Shown: one piece after another, positions 44,987 to 53,627 of the stretch | Numbering within the stretch: the first letter of the stretch is position 1 | How the letters are laid out: each line of letters opens with the position of its first letter | Assembly (NCBI GenBank): GCA_016191845.1 | Contig: JACPVF010000007.1 | Span: 124,001-188,000, forward strand | From: Chloroflexota bacterium | GTDB taxonomy: Bacteria > Chloroflexota > Anaerolineae > Anaerolineales > Villigracilaceae | DNA length: 64,000 bases | Direction: 5' to 3' | Notes under the pieces: generated by a model | Database searches by the model: none | Told to the model about the DNA's origin: nothing | Seen by the model: only the letters and a program-made list of their open reading frames with translations | Translations under genes and position numbers: made by a program

Positions 44987-45015
44987 TTGCATTAAAATCT
45001 GGCTAAAATTATAAG
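44987..45015 (+). promoter_or_regulatory. Candidate sigma-70-type promoter
   Basis: TTGCAT (44987-44992), a 17-base spacer and TATAAG (45010-45015), about 50 bases before the start of the 876-residue protein. Each box has one or two mismatches to consensus. The surrounding DNA is very AT-rich, so chance is possible. Confidence 0.4.
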
Positions 45016-45065
45016 CAAAAGTTACTAAAAACACTAATTATGTTAAAAATGGAGTGGACAATAAA

Positions 45066-47696
45066 ATGAAAAAAATCAAGCTATTCTTGGCATCTTCAAA
45101 AGAACTGCAAATAGAGCGAGAACAAATAGAGATATTCATTAACCGAAAAAATAAAGAATGGATTGACAAAGGCATCTTTCTTGATTTACAGATATGGGAA
45201 GATTTCTTAGATGCAATGTCACAAACAAGATCGCAGGATGAATATAACAACGCCATCAAGACAAGCGATATATTTGTAATGCTATTCTTTAGCAAAGTCG
45301 GAAAATACACCGAAGAAGAGTTTATTACTGCATACGACCAATTTAAAAGTACGAATCGTCCCCTTATTTTTACATACTTCAAAGATGCTCCGATATCATC
45401 TAGTGAGATAAATCAAGAGGTAATTAGCCTCCTAAAATTTCAAGACAAAATGAAAGAACTTGAGCATTTCTACACTAAATATAAAAGTGTGGAAGATTTA
45501 AAACTTCAAATCAATAACCAATTAAATAAGCTAGAAGAAAATGGGGTGTTTGTAGAGAAATTGCAAGATAATGCAACTGTAACTAACCAACACGAAATTC
45601 AAAAATCTGAAGTTATCCGTGATTTTGTTGATCGCTATTTATCGCAAAAACTGGATGATGCTTTACAGTCATATTCAAACTTGCCAAAAATCTGGATTGA
45701 GCCAATACTAAACGAACGTCCTGAGGCATCAAGTACAAGCGGATTAAATTCACCCCTCCCTCCGAATGTTGACTTATTACAACTCTTAAATCAGCCTAAG
45801 TCAACCATAATAAAAGCACTTCCACAGTTCGGATTAACTTGTTTAGCATATTATCTTTGCAGGGAAGCCTGGCGGAATTTTAACTCCTATTGGTTGTATC
45901 TTGATTCGAAACAAACTAAACATTATTCCTTCGAAAAATCCATCGTAGAAGAAAACAAGATTCTCGGCTTCAAGACTGAAGATATAAAATGTATTATCCT
46001 TGATTCTTGGTCAAATCTTGATAAGAATTGCGAAATGTTGCTAGAGAAAATAAGTGCCGAGTTTTCAGATATACCGATTATAGTGATGCAAACCGTAGAT
46101 GAGACACAGCAACTTTTTAATACAGACATTTCTACTTTTGGTCAAAAATTTGATATTCTTTATCTTTGGACGCTCCCACGGGGTCGCATTCGAGAATTAG
46201 TTTCTAAATACAACGAAAGAGTATTCATTGGAGAAACAGACAAGGTTTTATCAAGGTTAATTTCTGATCTAGTTACATTCAATCTTCCAAGAACTCCTAT
46301 TAACTGTCTAACATTACTAAAAGCATTCGAAGCCGATTTTGATGAAAGTCCAATCAATCGTTATGAACTAATTAATCGTGTCCTGTTTTTGCTTTTTAAC
46401 GCTGTTGACATTCCTACATACAAAAACAAACCAGACTTAAAGGATTGTGAATATGTCCTTGGTTATTTTTGTGAAACAATGATAAGAGAAAATAAATTTT
46501 CTTTTACAAGAGAATTTTTTCTTGAGAAAGTTACAGCATTTTGCGAAGATAAAATTATTGACCTAGATGTGCAAGTGGTTTTCGATGTACTGCACATCAA
46601 TAACATTCTAATTGAACGCGGCAGTCTATTTTGTTTTAGATTTACTTATTGGATATTCTATTTTTCAGCTAAAAGAATGCACCACGAACCCGAATTCGCT
46701 AGTTATATATTGCAGGATATGCGATATACATCTTATCCCGAAATAATAGAGTTTTACACTGGGATTGACCGTAAACGCGAAGATGCGCTAAAAGTACTAA
46801 TTGATGATGTTCAAAGCCTATGTGATACAGTTGAAGAAAAATGCGGATTTCCAAAAGACTTAAACCCTTACAAATATGGGCAATGGAAACCATCCAAAGA
46901 AAATATTGAAAAAATGCGAGATGAACTTAATAAAGGCGTCAAGGAGTCAAATCTTCCCGATTTTATTAAAGACCAGTATGCAGACAGCACCTATGACAAG
47001 TCCCGCCCATATCATCAAGAAGTACAGAAAATCCTAACAGAATATTCACTTCTTGGACTATGGTATGGAACGAAAGCGGCGTCACGCGCTCTTCGTAATA
47101 GTGATTACGCAAATCCCGAGCTAAAAAGGGATTTACTGCGAATCATTATGCGGTCATGGGAGCAAGTAGCAAAAGTACTTTTTGTTTTATCGCCTATGCT
47201 CGCAATATCAGGATCAGCAGAATTTGAAGGCGCAACGTTTTGGTTGGATGATAATTTTAATGGAACACGTGACGAATTGTTCAATGCAATATTGATAAGC
47301 ATCCCTTCTAATGTACACTCTTGGTATCAAGATGATCTATATTCAAAAAAGATAGGCTCTTTGATAATAGACCAACTCAATTACGAAAACAGTGATCTAA
47401 TTAATCATAATTTACACTTACTTATAATCAGTCAAAGACCTCGAGATTGGGAAAACTACATTCAAAAATACATTGCATCTAATTCAAAAAACTCCTTTTA
47501 TTTGATGGATACAAACCGTGCTCTACAATCTCAATACAAATATAGCTTCGCCTCATATCGCACACTAGAAACAATAAAAGATTTAATAAAGATGACTATT
47601 GCTAAGCATCAATTTGGAGTTAAAGAACCCAGTAAACAACATATTAAAAAAATATCTGACAAGGTTATTGATAAACGTGATGAGGAATCAGACTAA
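45066..47696 (+). CDS. TIR-like/DUF4062-like domain with degenerate STAND-type NTPase core
   Basis: An 876-residue protein. Residues 1-150 resemble the DUF4062/TIR-like fold found at the N-terminus of bacterial NLR-like proteins: KLFLASSKELQIEREQIE, WEDFLDAMSQTRSQDEYN, SDIFVMLFFSKVGKYTEEEF. Residues about 235-460 resemble a P-loop NTPase in which the Walker A is degenerate (ALPQFGLT at 251-258, Leu257 where Lys is expected). A Walker-B-like KCIILDSWS lies near 310. The C-terminal 400 residues look helical. The ATG at 45066 was chosen over a GTG at 45054. AT-rich, so probably acquired. A role in phage defence is inference. Confidence 0.55.
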   Translation: MKKIKLFLASSKELQIEREQIEIFINRKNKEWIDKGIFLDLQIWEDFLDAMSQTRSQDEYNNAIKTSDIFVMLFFSKVGKYTEEEFITAYDQFKSTNRPLIFTYFKDAPISSSEINQEVISLLKFQDKMKELEHFYTKYKSVEDLKLQINNQLNKLEENGVFVEKLQDNATVTNQHEIQKSEVIRDFVDRYLSQKLDDALQSYSNLPKIWIEPILNERPEASSTSGLNSPLPPNVDLLQLLNQPKSTIIKALPQFGLTCLAYYLCREAWRNFNSYWLYLDSKQTKHYSFEKSIVEENKILGFKTEDIKCIILDSWSNLDKNCEMLLEKISAEFSDIPIIVMQTVDETQQLFNTDISTFGQKFDILYLWTLPRGRIRELVSKYNERVFIGETDKVLSRLISDLVTFNLPRTPINCLTLLKAFEADFDESPINRYELINRVLFLLFNAVDIPTYKNKPDLKDCEYVLGYFCETMIRENKFSFTREFFLEKVTAFCEDKIIDLDVQVVFDVLHINNILIERGSLFCFRFTYWIFYFSAKRMHHEPEFASYILQDMRYTSYPEIIEFYTGIDRKREDALKVLIDDVQSLCDTVEEKCGFPKDLNPYKYGQWKPSKENIEKMRDELNKGVKESNLPDFIKDQYADSTYDKSRPYHQEVQKILTEYSLLGLWYGTKAASRALRNSDYANPELKRDLLRIIMRSWEQVAKVLFVLSPMLAISGSAEFEGATFWLDDNFNGTRDELFNAILISIPSNVHSWYQDDLYSKKIGSLIIDQLNYENSDLINHNLHLLIISQRPRDWENYIQKYIASNSKNSFYLMDTNRALQSQYKYSFASYRTLETIKDLIKMTIAKHQFGVKEPSKQHIKKISDKVIDKRDEESD

Positions 47697-47801
47697 AAAG
47701 ATCTCAAAATGGAATCTTTGAAAAATGTGAAGCCTACCAATTAACAACAGTACGAAGGGCTGAGCAGGACAAGGGTATAAAGAACGAGTAACATAGTGAA
47801 A

Positions 47802-47840
47802 TTCAGGCTTCCGAAGTCTTGAAGACTTCGGAAGCCTGAA
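47802..47840. repeat. Perfect inverted repeat with one-base centre
   Basis: Arm TTCAGGCTTCCGAAGTCTT, a single G, then the exact 19-base complement. A near copy (52946-52978) lies at the other end of the island. It sits in the 302-base gap after the 876-residue protein gene. Confidence 0.8.
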
Positions 47841-47870
47841 CAACGGTCTGACGCTGAGGATTATGCGGTA

Positions 47871-47950
47871 TTCACAGCAAGCATTTCGTGAAGCGTGTTT
47901 TTGAGTTTATTTTGCTTCCAAGCAGGCACCCCGAAGACAGTCCGTTGGGC
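47871..47950 (+). repeat. Cassette-associated repeat, copy R1
   Basis: Shortest copy. CATTTCGTGAAGCGTG, a T-rich middle, GCTTCCAAGCAGGC, and end CCGTTGGGC. It follows the 876-residue protein gene and its GTTGGGC end lies about 50 bases before the next ATG. Confidence 0.65.
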
Positions 47951-47998
47951 AGTTCCTTACATTTGAAGGCAATCTGCGTTGCAGCAATAAGGATGAGA

Positions 47999-48346
47999 AT
48001 GAAAGAAAAAAACTCCTATCTTCCACTTATCTATCTTGTATTAGGCTGCCTAGGTGTTATTAGCGTGTTGGCTATATTCACTCCAAACATCCAGCGACAC
48101 AGCAGGAACATAGATGTATTAAGTAGTGGGATTGAAGTTAACATAAAGAATCATGACGAAAAATTGGCAGAATTTAATATACAGGCATTAGAATTAGAAA
48201 AGAACGCTCTCATGTCCTCAATAACAAGAGCGACAATTTTTGCAATAACAATAACAGGTTGGTTTTTTATAAAAATTGCCATTATGTGTATTCCTGAAAA
48301 TAAAAAACAAAGGGATATTTCAAACAAGACAATTGAGACACAATAG
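47999..48346 (+). CDS. Small two-segment membrane protein
   Basis: A 115-residue protein. Membrane segments lie at about residues 8-28 and 73-94, with a soluble helical loop (NIDVLSSGIEVNIKNHDEKL) between them. The ATG at 47999 has AAGG with suitable spacing. It lies between repeats R1 and R2, with its stop just ahead of R2. AT-rich. No family recognised. Confidence 0.55.
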   Translation: MKEKNSYLPLIYLVLGCLGVISVLAIFTPNIQRHSRNIDVLSSGIEVNIKNHDEKLAEFNIQALELEKNALMSSITRATIFAITITGWFFIKIAIMCIPENKKQRDISNKTIETQ

Positions 48347-48350
48347 TTTT

Positions 48351-48486
48351 GTGCGCAAGCGGATATATGCACCCCGTTTCACTTCGTTTACGGGGCGAGC
48401 ATTTCGCGCAGTATGGCTTTGAGTTTATTCTGCTTCCGAGCAGGCGTCCCGCAGAGATCATGTCAGGCGTACGCAATCCGTTGGGT
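48351..48486 (+). repeat. Cassette-associated repeat, copy R2 (attC-like)
   Basis: The outer arms pair: GCAAGCGGATATATGC on the left resembles the complement of GCAATCCGTTGGG on the right with one extra base. An inner hairpin CCCCGT...ACGGGG is perfect. Ends GTTGGGT, which fits the integron R' core GTTRRRY. The stop of the preceding gene is 4 bases away, and the next ATG is 35 bases beyond. Confidence 0.6.
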
Positions 48487-48520
48487 ACACAATGCCAGAG
48501 AAAAACACAAGGCGAGAGAT

Positions 48521-48967
48521 ATGCTAGCAAAAAGTAAAAGAAGCTCCTTTATTATGGCAAGCATAGCAACTTTCTCTTACTTCTTAACGAATTTCTTGTT
48601 CAATCTGGCAAATCACTATGTCACAACTGGCAATTTCCCTTCCATTCGCGAAGAAATCAATAATATCCACCTCTCCTGGAATACCTTTCTCATTTTCATA
48701 GTCACCCTTTTTATCATGGTGGCTCTCGGTGGTCTGCTGATCCATTCCCTATTCAGCAGTGACATTCATTTTGGGGTATCAGGTGTGATACGCTGGAGCT
48801 TGTTTAGCATGACTGATGTTGTATTGGCAAGAACATATCCTTTGATTTGGACAACCCTATCCTATACATTGCGAGAATTGATCGAACTTGCCATAGTCCC
48901 GATATCGTACATTATCGCATTCAAAATTTATCCTTTTTCGCGCCAAAACAATAAATCGAGCATTTGA
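48521..48967 (+). CDS. Membrane protein of unknown function
   Basis: A 148-residue protein with about 3-4 membrane segments (near residues 10-30, 46-68, 88-105, 112-135). It starts 35 bases after repeat R2, with GGCGAGAG as a weak ribosome-binding site. No family is recognised. AT-rich. It ends about 110 bases before repeat R3. Confidence 0.55.
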   Translation: MLAKSKRSSFIMASIATFSYFLTNFLFNLANHYVTTGNFPSIREEINNIHLSWNTFLIFIVTLFIMVALGGLLIHSLFSSDIHFGVSGVIRWSLFSMTDVVLARTYPLIWTTLSYTLRELIELAIVPISYIIAFKIYPFSRQNNKSSI

Positions 48968-49079
48968 CCCTTTAGCAAGTTGTGGTTTCCTGGTTCTTGC
49001 CAAAGTCATGGTTGTTTGTAGAATTCAGTCAATGCATTGATTCTCGTTTTCGAACAGTGAACTTGCGTTCTGTGAGTGC

Positions 49080-49210
49080 GCTCAACACAGCGAGCATCGT
49101 CCGATTGCGGCACCTGCAGCGAGTATTTCGTGAAGTGTGGCTTCGAGTTTTTTCTACTTCCGAGCAGGCGTCCCGCAGAGAGTCCGCGGGGCGTATGCAA
49201 ACCGTTAGCC
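49080..49210 (+). repeat. Cassette-associated repeat, copy R3 (attC-like)
   Basis: Begins with GCTCAAC, which fits the integron R'' consensus RYYYAAC, and ends CCGTTAGCC, one base off GTTRRRY. The middle GTGTGGCTTCGAGTTTTTTC and CCGAGCAGGCGTCCCGCAG are shared with R4. The 385-base gap between genes here holds only this repeat. Confidence 0.6.
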
Positions 49211-49352
49211 CGCGAACCTGCATCAACATTCTTTTATGAAGGGATAAATAATTTATGAGTTAAAGTCTACACAATCAATATACAAAGTTTTGTTCTGAAA
49301 TACCATCGTCGCTGCACATCAACATTTCGCTATGCACAAGGAGTATAAAATT

Positions 49353-50120
49353 ATGGAAGGCATGATCATCATTGCCATATTGATTGTGGCTGTACTTTTT
49401 GTTTTATTGGCATTTCTAACCATATCAATTTATCTCTATGTAATCTATCAAAAAGAAAAGCAAACGCGCCTGCAGGGAGAGCAAAAACTTCAACGACAAG
49501 CTAATGAACTTAAAGTCGTTTCCGCGCAACTCGAAAGCGCAAAAACCTATTCTTCGATCACTAGTATTGAAATTGAGAAAATATTAAAAAGTATTACCAA
49601 TCCAAACATCAGTGATATTTCCATTGACAGCGATGGTGATATAAACTTTAAATTTAAGGATAAGGATCGAGACTTAATGCCAATTTTGGTTAAAGGCGCT
49701 GGCAGTGAACAATTAATAGCCATTATGTTTCTTCCAGTTCCTGATGATTACTTGTTCAGCTCCATAATCGCCACAAATAGTTGGAATCAACGAACAGAAA
49801 CCCAAAGTGTTTTTGCATATACTATAAATTACAATGATAAAAACATTGTTATCTTAGAGTCTGACCTTGTTTTGCGAGGAGGAGTAGGGAGAGAAAATAT
49901 TAAATCATGGTTAGAAACATATATAAGCAAAATCAATTCATTTGAAACAAATATCATTTCTGATATGCAATCTCTTGATCTAAAGGATAGCCAACTAAAG
50001 AAAAATAGTTTTTGGGGCAATTTAGGGGAATTTGTTGGGGTTGTTTTGGGCGAGGTCGGCAAAACAGTTTTGGGCGAAATTATAAATCCAACAGTTTCAT
50101 TACCGAATGATTCTAACTAA
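49353..50120 (+). CDS. Membrane-anchored protein with a possible YbjN-like domain
   Basis: A 255-residue protein. An N-terminal membrane segment (about 4-30) is followed by a coiled coil (about 34-65). A globular domain at about 80-205 has NSWNQRTETQSVFAYTIN, then ILESDLVLRGGVGRENIKSW, similar to the YbjN/type III chaperone-like fold. AAGGAG precedes the ATG by 9 bases. It is first of three closely linked genes in one inter-repeat unit. Confidence 0.55.
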   Translation: MEGMIIIAILIVAVLFVLLAFLTISIYLYVIYQKEKQTRLQGEQKLQRQANELKVVSAQLESAKTYSSITSIEIEKILKSITNPNISDISIDSDGDINFKFKDKDRDLMPILVKGAGSEQLIAIMFLPVPDDYLFSSIIATNSWNQRTETQSVFAYTINYNDKNIVILESDLVLRGGVGRENIKSWLETYISKINSFETNIISDMQSLDLKDSQLKKNSFWGNLGEFVGVVLGEVGKTVLGEIINPTVSLPNDSN

Positions 50121-50122
50121 AA

Positions 50123-50689
50123 ATGAGTCTTTCAAATGTCGAAACCCTTGTCAATATTGCCCAATCTCTAACTACCATTTTGGCAATAATCATCGGTGGT
50201 ATTTGGAGTTATGTGCTCTTCGTTAGCCGAAGGCAAAAATATCCACGCGCAAAAATTGAGCACCAAGTTGCCTTTCACCCAGTAGTACCCGGAAAACTGA
50301 TTTTGAGTTTAGATACCACAGTTATAAATCAAAGTGATGCGCTTTTATCTCTCGCTTCATGGGAGATAAAAGCAAAACAGATGTTACCCCCAACAGAACA
50401 ATTGGCGCAGTTTTTGCTTTTAGAGAGTAAAGAAAAACCACCGATTGCACCAGAAATTATAGTATGGGATACGATTGCCGCACGTAAAGAGGAACATAAA
50501 AAAGGTTTATTTGAGATAGAACCTGGTGAGCAACATCAATTTCATTTGGATTTCTTAATCAATGCTGATGTTTCCACCATCTTGGTAGAGAGTTTTTTCA
50601 ACAACGCCGCAAAACGCGGAAAACCTGTCGGATGGTCTTTAACAACGATCCATGACATCACTCACTCTAAAGTTTTGGAGAGAAAATGA
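50123..50689 (+). CDS. Single-pass membrane protein of unknown function
   Basis: A 188-residue protein with one N-terminal membrane segment (SLTTILAIIIGGIWSYVLFV, about 15-34). The rest looks like a beta-rich soluble domain (HPVVPGKLILSLDTTVINQS; FEIEPGEQHQFHLDFLI). It starts 2 bases after the preceding stop and overlaps the next start by ATGA, so three genes form one module. Confidence 0.6.
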   Translation: MSLSNVETLVNIAQSLTTILAIIIGGIWSYVLFVSRRQKYPRAKIEHQVAFHPVVPGKLILSLDTTVINQSDALLSLASWEIKAKQMLPPTEQLAQFLLLESKEKPPIAPEIIVWDTIAARKEEHKKGLFEIEPGEQHQFHLDFLINADVSTILVESFFNNAAKRGKPVGWSLTTIHDITHSKVLERK

Positions 50690-50994
50690 TTTCTTCATCG
50701 AAACAAAAAGGAATGCAAGTCTCATTTTCGGGAGGTCCCCACTTCAAGGTAAGCGTTAGCAAGGTGGGTGGTTTCTATATTTTGAGTGCCTCTGGATTTG
50801 ACGCAGGAGAAATCAAGTTCGAGATTTTTGATAATCGTGATCGTTTAATCCATACAGAAAAACGGATGAGTAGTGATGGGAGTATCAGTATAACTTGGGG
50901 TGCTAAACTAGATGCAGGAACATATAAATTATCCGTTACAGCGAATACAGAAGGTAAGCAAATCACCGAGCCAAAATCCTTCAATGTTACATAA
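50686..50994 (+). CDS. Small beta-sandwich-like protein
   Basis: A 102-residue protein with alternating strands (YILSASGFDAGEIKFEIFD; SISITWGAKLDAGTYKLSVT) like an Ig or FlgD-type fold. It overlaps the upstream gene by 4 bases and ends 19 bases before repeat R4. No signal peptide is seen. It probably acts with the two proteins encoded before it. Confidence 0.55.
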   Translation: MISSSKQKGMQVSFSGGPHFKVSVSKVGGFYILSASGFDAGEIKFEIFDNRDRLIHTEKRMSSDGSISITWGAKLDAGTYKLSVTANTEGKQITEPKSFNVT

Positions 50995-51012
50995 AGGCGT
51001 TTTGGCCGGGTG

Positions 51013-51147
51013 GCGACCAACAAAGCACGCACCCTGTTTTGCTCCGCCCACGGGGCGAGCATTTCGCGCAGTGTGGCTTCGAGTTTTTTCTACTTCCGAG
51101 CAGGCGTCCCGCAGAGAGTCCGCGGGATGTACGTAATCCGCTGGGTG
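51013..51147 (+). repeat. Cassette-associated repeat, copy R4 (attC-like)
   Basis: GCGACCAACAAAGCACGCAC at the left and GTACGTAATCCGCTGGGTG at the right are partly complementary. The middle has GGGGCGAGCATTTCGCGCAG and the hairpin CGTCCCGC...CGCGGG. The following ATG lies 37 bases away. Confidence 0.6.
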
Positions 51148-51183
51148 TTTTGCTAAAATCAAAATAAGTAAGGGAAATATATT

Positions 51184-52269
51184 ATGCTAAATGACATGAA
51201 TCCGTCACAAGAAAATACAGTTCCAGAAAGTGCTGTTGAACAAGTCACGCCCGAGCCAGTATTTACATTTCCACCAATATCAGGATTTTGGCGCAGACTT
51301 CTTGCCTGGCTTATAGACGTGCTTATTCTCGGCGTCATTGGGCAGATCATTGGCATTGTATTCTCGTCCTTCCTTTTCAGCATCGGACCCTACGGACGCC
51401 CCATTGGATTACTTTTTACCATTCCGTATTTTGGAATAATGAATTCAAAAATTGGCGGCGGTCAAACTTTCGGAAAGCGAATAATGAAAATTGCTGTTCG
51501 CAACAAAGACAATGAACCAATTGAGTTATGGCGTTCTGTGATACGGATTGTTTTGCTGGCATTACCATCTCTGTTTAATCAATGGTCAATTCCCATATTT
51601 CAAAACCCAATTGCGACGTGGTTCCTGTCCCTTATCATTTTTGGGCTGGGTGGAGCGATATTCTATACAATGATCTTCAACCGAAAAGCACGACAAGGAA
51701 TCCACGACTTAATTTTGGGAACTTATGTTGTTCATCTGCCCGAAAAGCCGATCGAATCATTTCCGACAACACCTCGAATTCATTGGATTGTAACAAGTGT
51801 ATGGGTTGGCATTGTAGCGATTGGAGCACTGGTGATGTCATTAATTGCGTCGTCCATGATCTCGAAAACGCCGTTGGCGCAAGCGATGAGTCTCTACGAT
51901 ATTTTGCAAGATGATCCTCGTTTTTTCACGGTCGGAGTTAATTCAAATACTTTTTATGGTTCAAATGGCAGAACAAGCCGCTCATTGATTGTTACTGTTT
52001 GGTACAAAGGCAGGATTAGCGAGAATGAAAGACAGAAAGTTGCCGACAGTATCGTCAAAATCATCTTTGATAATGAAAGAAATATCGGCAATTACTACGA
52101 TGGGATAAAAGTAAATATAACTTCGGCATATGATATTGGAATTGCCAGCGGCAATGTTAATTTCTGGGTCTCTGATTCTGTTGAAGGATGGAGAAAAGAA
52201 ATTTACCCGAATGGCATGCCAAATGGTTTTATTCCGCTTTTAATGGCCAAAGCTCTTGCAATCCCATAA
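51184..52269 (+). CDS. RDD family membrane protein with an extra C-terminal domain
   Basis: A 361-residue protein. The RDD domain (about 33-175) has PISGFWRRLLAWLIDVLILG, GGGQTFGKRIMKIAVRNKDN, and NRKARQGIHDLILGTYVV, with about three membrane segments. A further segment lies at about 200-222. Residues 230-361 form a soluble domain of unknown type. RDD proteins are small transporters or stress proteins. The stop is at repeat R5. Confidence 0.78.
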   Translation: MLNDMNPSQENTVPESAVEQVTPEPVFTFPPISGFWRRLLAWLIDVLILGVIGQIIGIVFSSFLFSIGPYGRPIGLLFTIPYFGIMNSKIGGGQTFGKRIMKIAVRNKDNEPIELWRSVIRIVLLALPSLFNQWSIPIFQNPIATWFLSLIIFGLGGAIFYTMIFNRKARQGIHDLILGTYVVHLPEKPIESFPTTPRIHWIVTSVWVGIVAIGALVMSLIASSMISKTPLAQAMSLYDILQDDPRFFTVGVNSNTFYGSNGRTSRSLIVTVWYKGRISENERQKVADSIVKIIFDNERNIGNYYDGIKVNITSAYDIGIASGNVNFWVSDSVEGWRKEIYPNGMPNGFIPLLMAKALAIP

Positions 52270-52360
52270 CGCACCGACAAAGCGTGCCCCCTGTTTCACT
52301 TCGCTTACGGGGCGAGCATTTCGCGCAGTGTAGCTTCAAGTTTTTTCTACTTCTAAGCAA
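52267..52360 (+). repeat. Cassette-associated repeat, copy R5, truncated at right
   Basis: TAACGCACCGACAAAGCG begins at the RDD gene stop, and ACGGGGCGAGCATTTCGCGC matches R2 and R4. After CTTCTAAGCA it diverges and the CCGTTGGG-type end is lost. The 275-base gap that follows holds a second imperfect inverted repeat (about 52373-52455, GGTCAATGCCAAGCCATTGC with GACCTGGCAATGG). Confidence 0.6.
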
Positions 52361-52543
52361 AGCCCACACGCAGGTCAATGCCAAGCCATTGCGCTTCTTG
52401 GTAATCGTGCAAAAATCGCTTCAGATTTTCAAGCGCGTTTGACCTGGCAATGGTGTAAATTCACAAAAGTACTTAGTCACAGAGTCGATTTGATTCATGT
52501 AAAATGAAGTCATTACCATCAAATAAGAAACAATGGAGGAACA

Positions 52544-52861
52544 ATGCTAGAAATCATTTTGGGTATCGCAGGTGTATGGATTTTATTCACTGGCAAGGTG
52601 CCAAATTGGATCATTGGAAAAAAGGATTTCGAAATAACTGATATGAAAGCCCGGCTCATCGGTTTCATTCTAGTCCTTCCATTTCCATTGTCATTTGTAA
52701 TGGGCATAATCCTTGCTCTGTTATTCGGTCAAGACGGAATAGGCTATGCTTTCTTTGCCGAGATGGCCATCTTTATTATTGTATTGATCATCGTTATGGT
52801 TCTCATACGTAAGTTTCGCGTTCCTGTAGTAAAAACCGTCAATCAGCCGACGGCTGACTGA
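52544..52861 (+). CDS. Small three-segment membrane protein
   Basis: A 105-residue protein. Membrane segments lie at about residues 3-20, 37-62 and 70-92. GGAGG lies 4 bases before the ATG, a strong ribosome-binding site. No family is recognised. It follows the last repeat of the island and precedes the palindrome at 52946. Confidence 0.6.
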   Translation: MLEIILGIAGVWILFTGKVPNWIIGKKDFEITDMKARLIGFILVLPFPLSFVMGIILALLFGQDGIGYAFFAEMAIFIIVLIIVMVLIRKFRVPVVKTVNQPTAD

Positions 52862-52945
52862 AAAATTATAAACCTGGCTGCACATCATAGCAGTCCAACA
52901 TAACGCGCGGTAATCATCTTACAGCAGGACTACCCCATTAGAACG

Positions 52946-52978
52946 AGACTTCCGAAGTCTTCAGGACTTCGGAAGTCT
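52946..52978. repeat. Inverted repeat, near copy of 47802-47840
   Basis: AGACTTCCGAAGTC and its complement around a short TTCAG-type centre. The core ACTTCCGAAGTCTT is shared with the element at 47802. Confidence 0.7.
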
Positions 52979-53002
52979 GACATCTCAGGAGTTTTCTCAT
53001 CC

Positions 53003-53551
53003 ATGTACACTTTAAAGATCGGAAACAAAACCATTTCCATCCAGGACGGGGAGACCATCCGCGTGGAGGGCTTTTACCAAAACCCTGAGATCACCCTGAT
53101 CGTCGAACCCTACGATCTGTTCTCATGCGATGACGTCCGCTTCCAATATCCGCGGGAATTCATCTATGAAGCCGATCTGGAACAGGATCACGTCAAGAGT
53201 TGGACGCTCTCCGGGAACGACTGCAAAATCATGTACTTTGCCTTCGACGTCCCCATCCAGGTCAATGATTTTCTCGACAGCATGCTCGAACGGTATGGCC
53301 GCCAGAATTGCATGGTCACAGACGCTGTGCCGCTCACGCTCGGTCAGAGGATATTCACTGGGACGGCCATCCATACCACCCTGGCAGGCGTGAAAATATC
53401 GGTCGATATTTATCAGATCCCTTCCAGCGCCAGCGGGACCTCCATGAAATTGCTGGTGGTGCAGGATTGCATCGATTCATTCGGCAGCCGGTCGACGGAG
53501 GGAACGCACGCGATCCAACTCCTCGAACAATCATTTCATCTTGACACCTAG
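53003..53551 (+). CDS. Unrecognised soluble protein
   Basis: A 182-residue protein, no signal or membrane segment. The N-terminus (YTLKIGNKTISIQDGETIRV) is strand-rich and the rest has a mixed pattern (DVPIQVNDFLDSMLERYGRQ). No family recognised. GC content is like the host genome, so it marks the right edge of the AT-rich island. An AGGAG lies 15 bases before the ATG. Confidence 0.5.
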   Translation: MYTLKIGNKTISIQDGETIRVEGFYQNPEITLIVEPYDLFSCDDVRFQYPREFIYEADLEQDHVKSWTLSGNDCKIMYFAFDVPIQVNDFLDSMLERYGRQNCMVTDAVPLTLGQRIFTGTAIHTTLAGVKISVDIYQIPSSASGTSMKLLVVQDCIDSFGSRSTEGTHAIQLLEQSFHLDT

Positions 53552-53627
53552 CACTTTGCTGACCATAAAACGGTCGTCCCGATCGGCCAGCCTTCCACCC
53601 ATAGGGATACGTTCCTCTACCCTGCCC

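Noticed and set aside
49021-49047. Third copy of the EPS operator (GAATTCAGTCAATGCATTGA)
   Set aside because: Only half of the palindrome matches and there is no TATAAT next to it.
47871-52360. Insertion sequence or transposon as the cause of the repeats
   Set aside because: No transposase was found, and repeat copies are all in one orientation, each after a gene. A cassette-like array fits better but is unproven.
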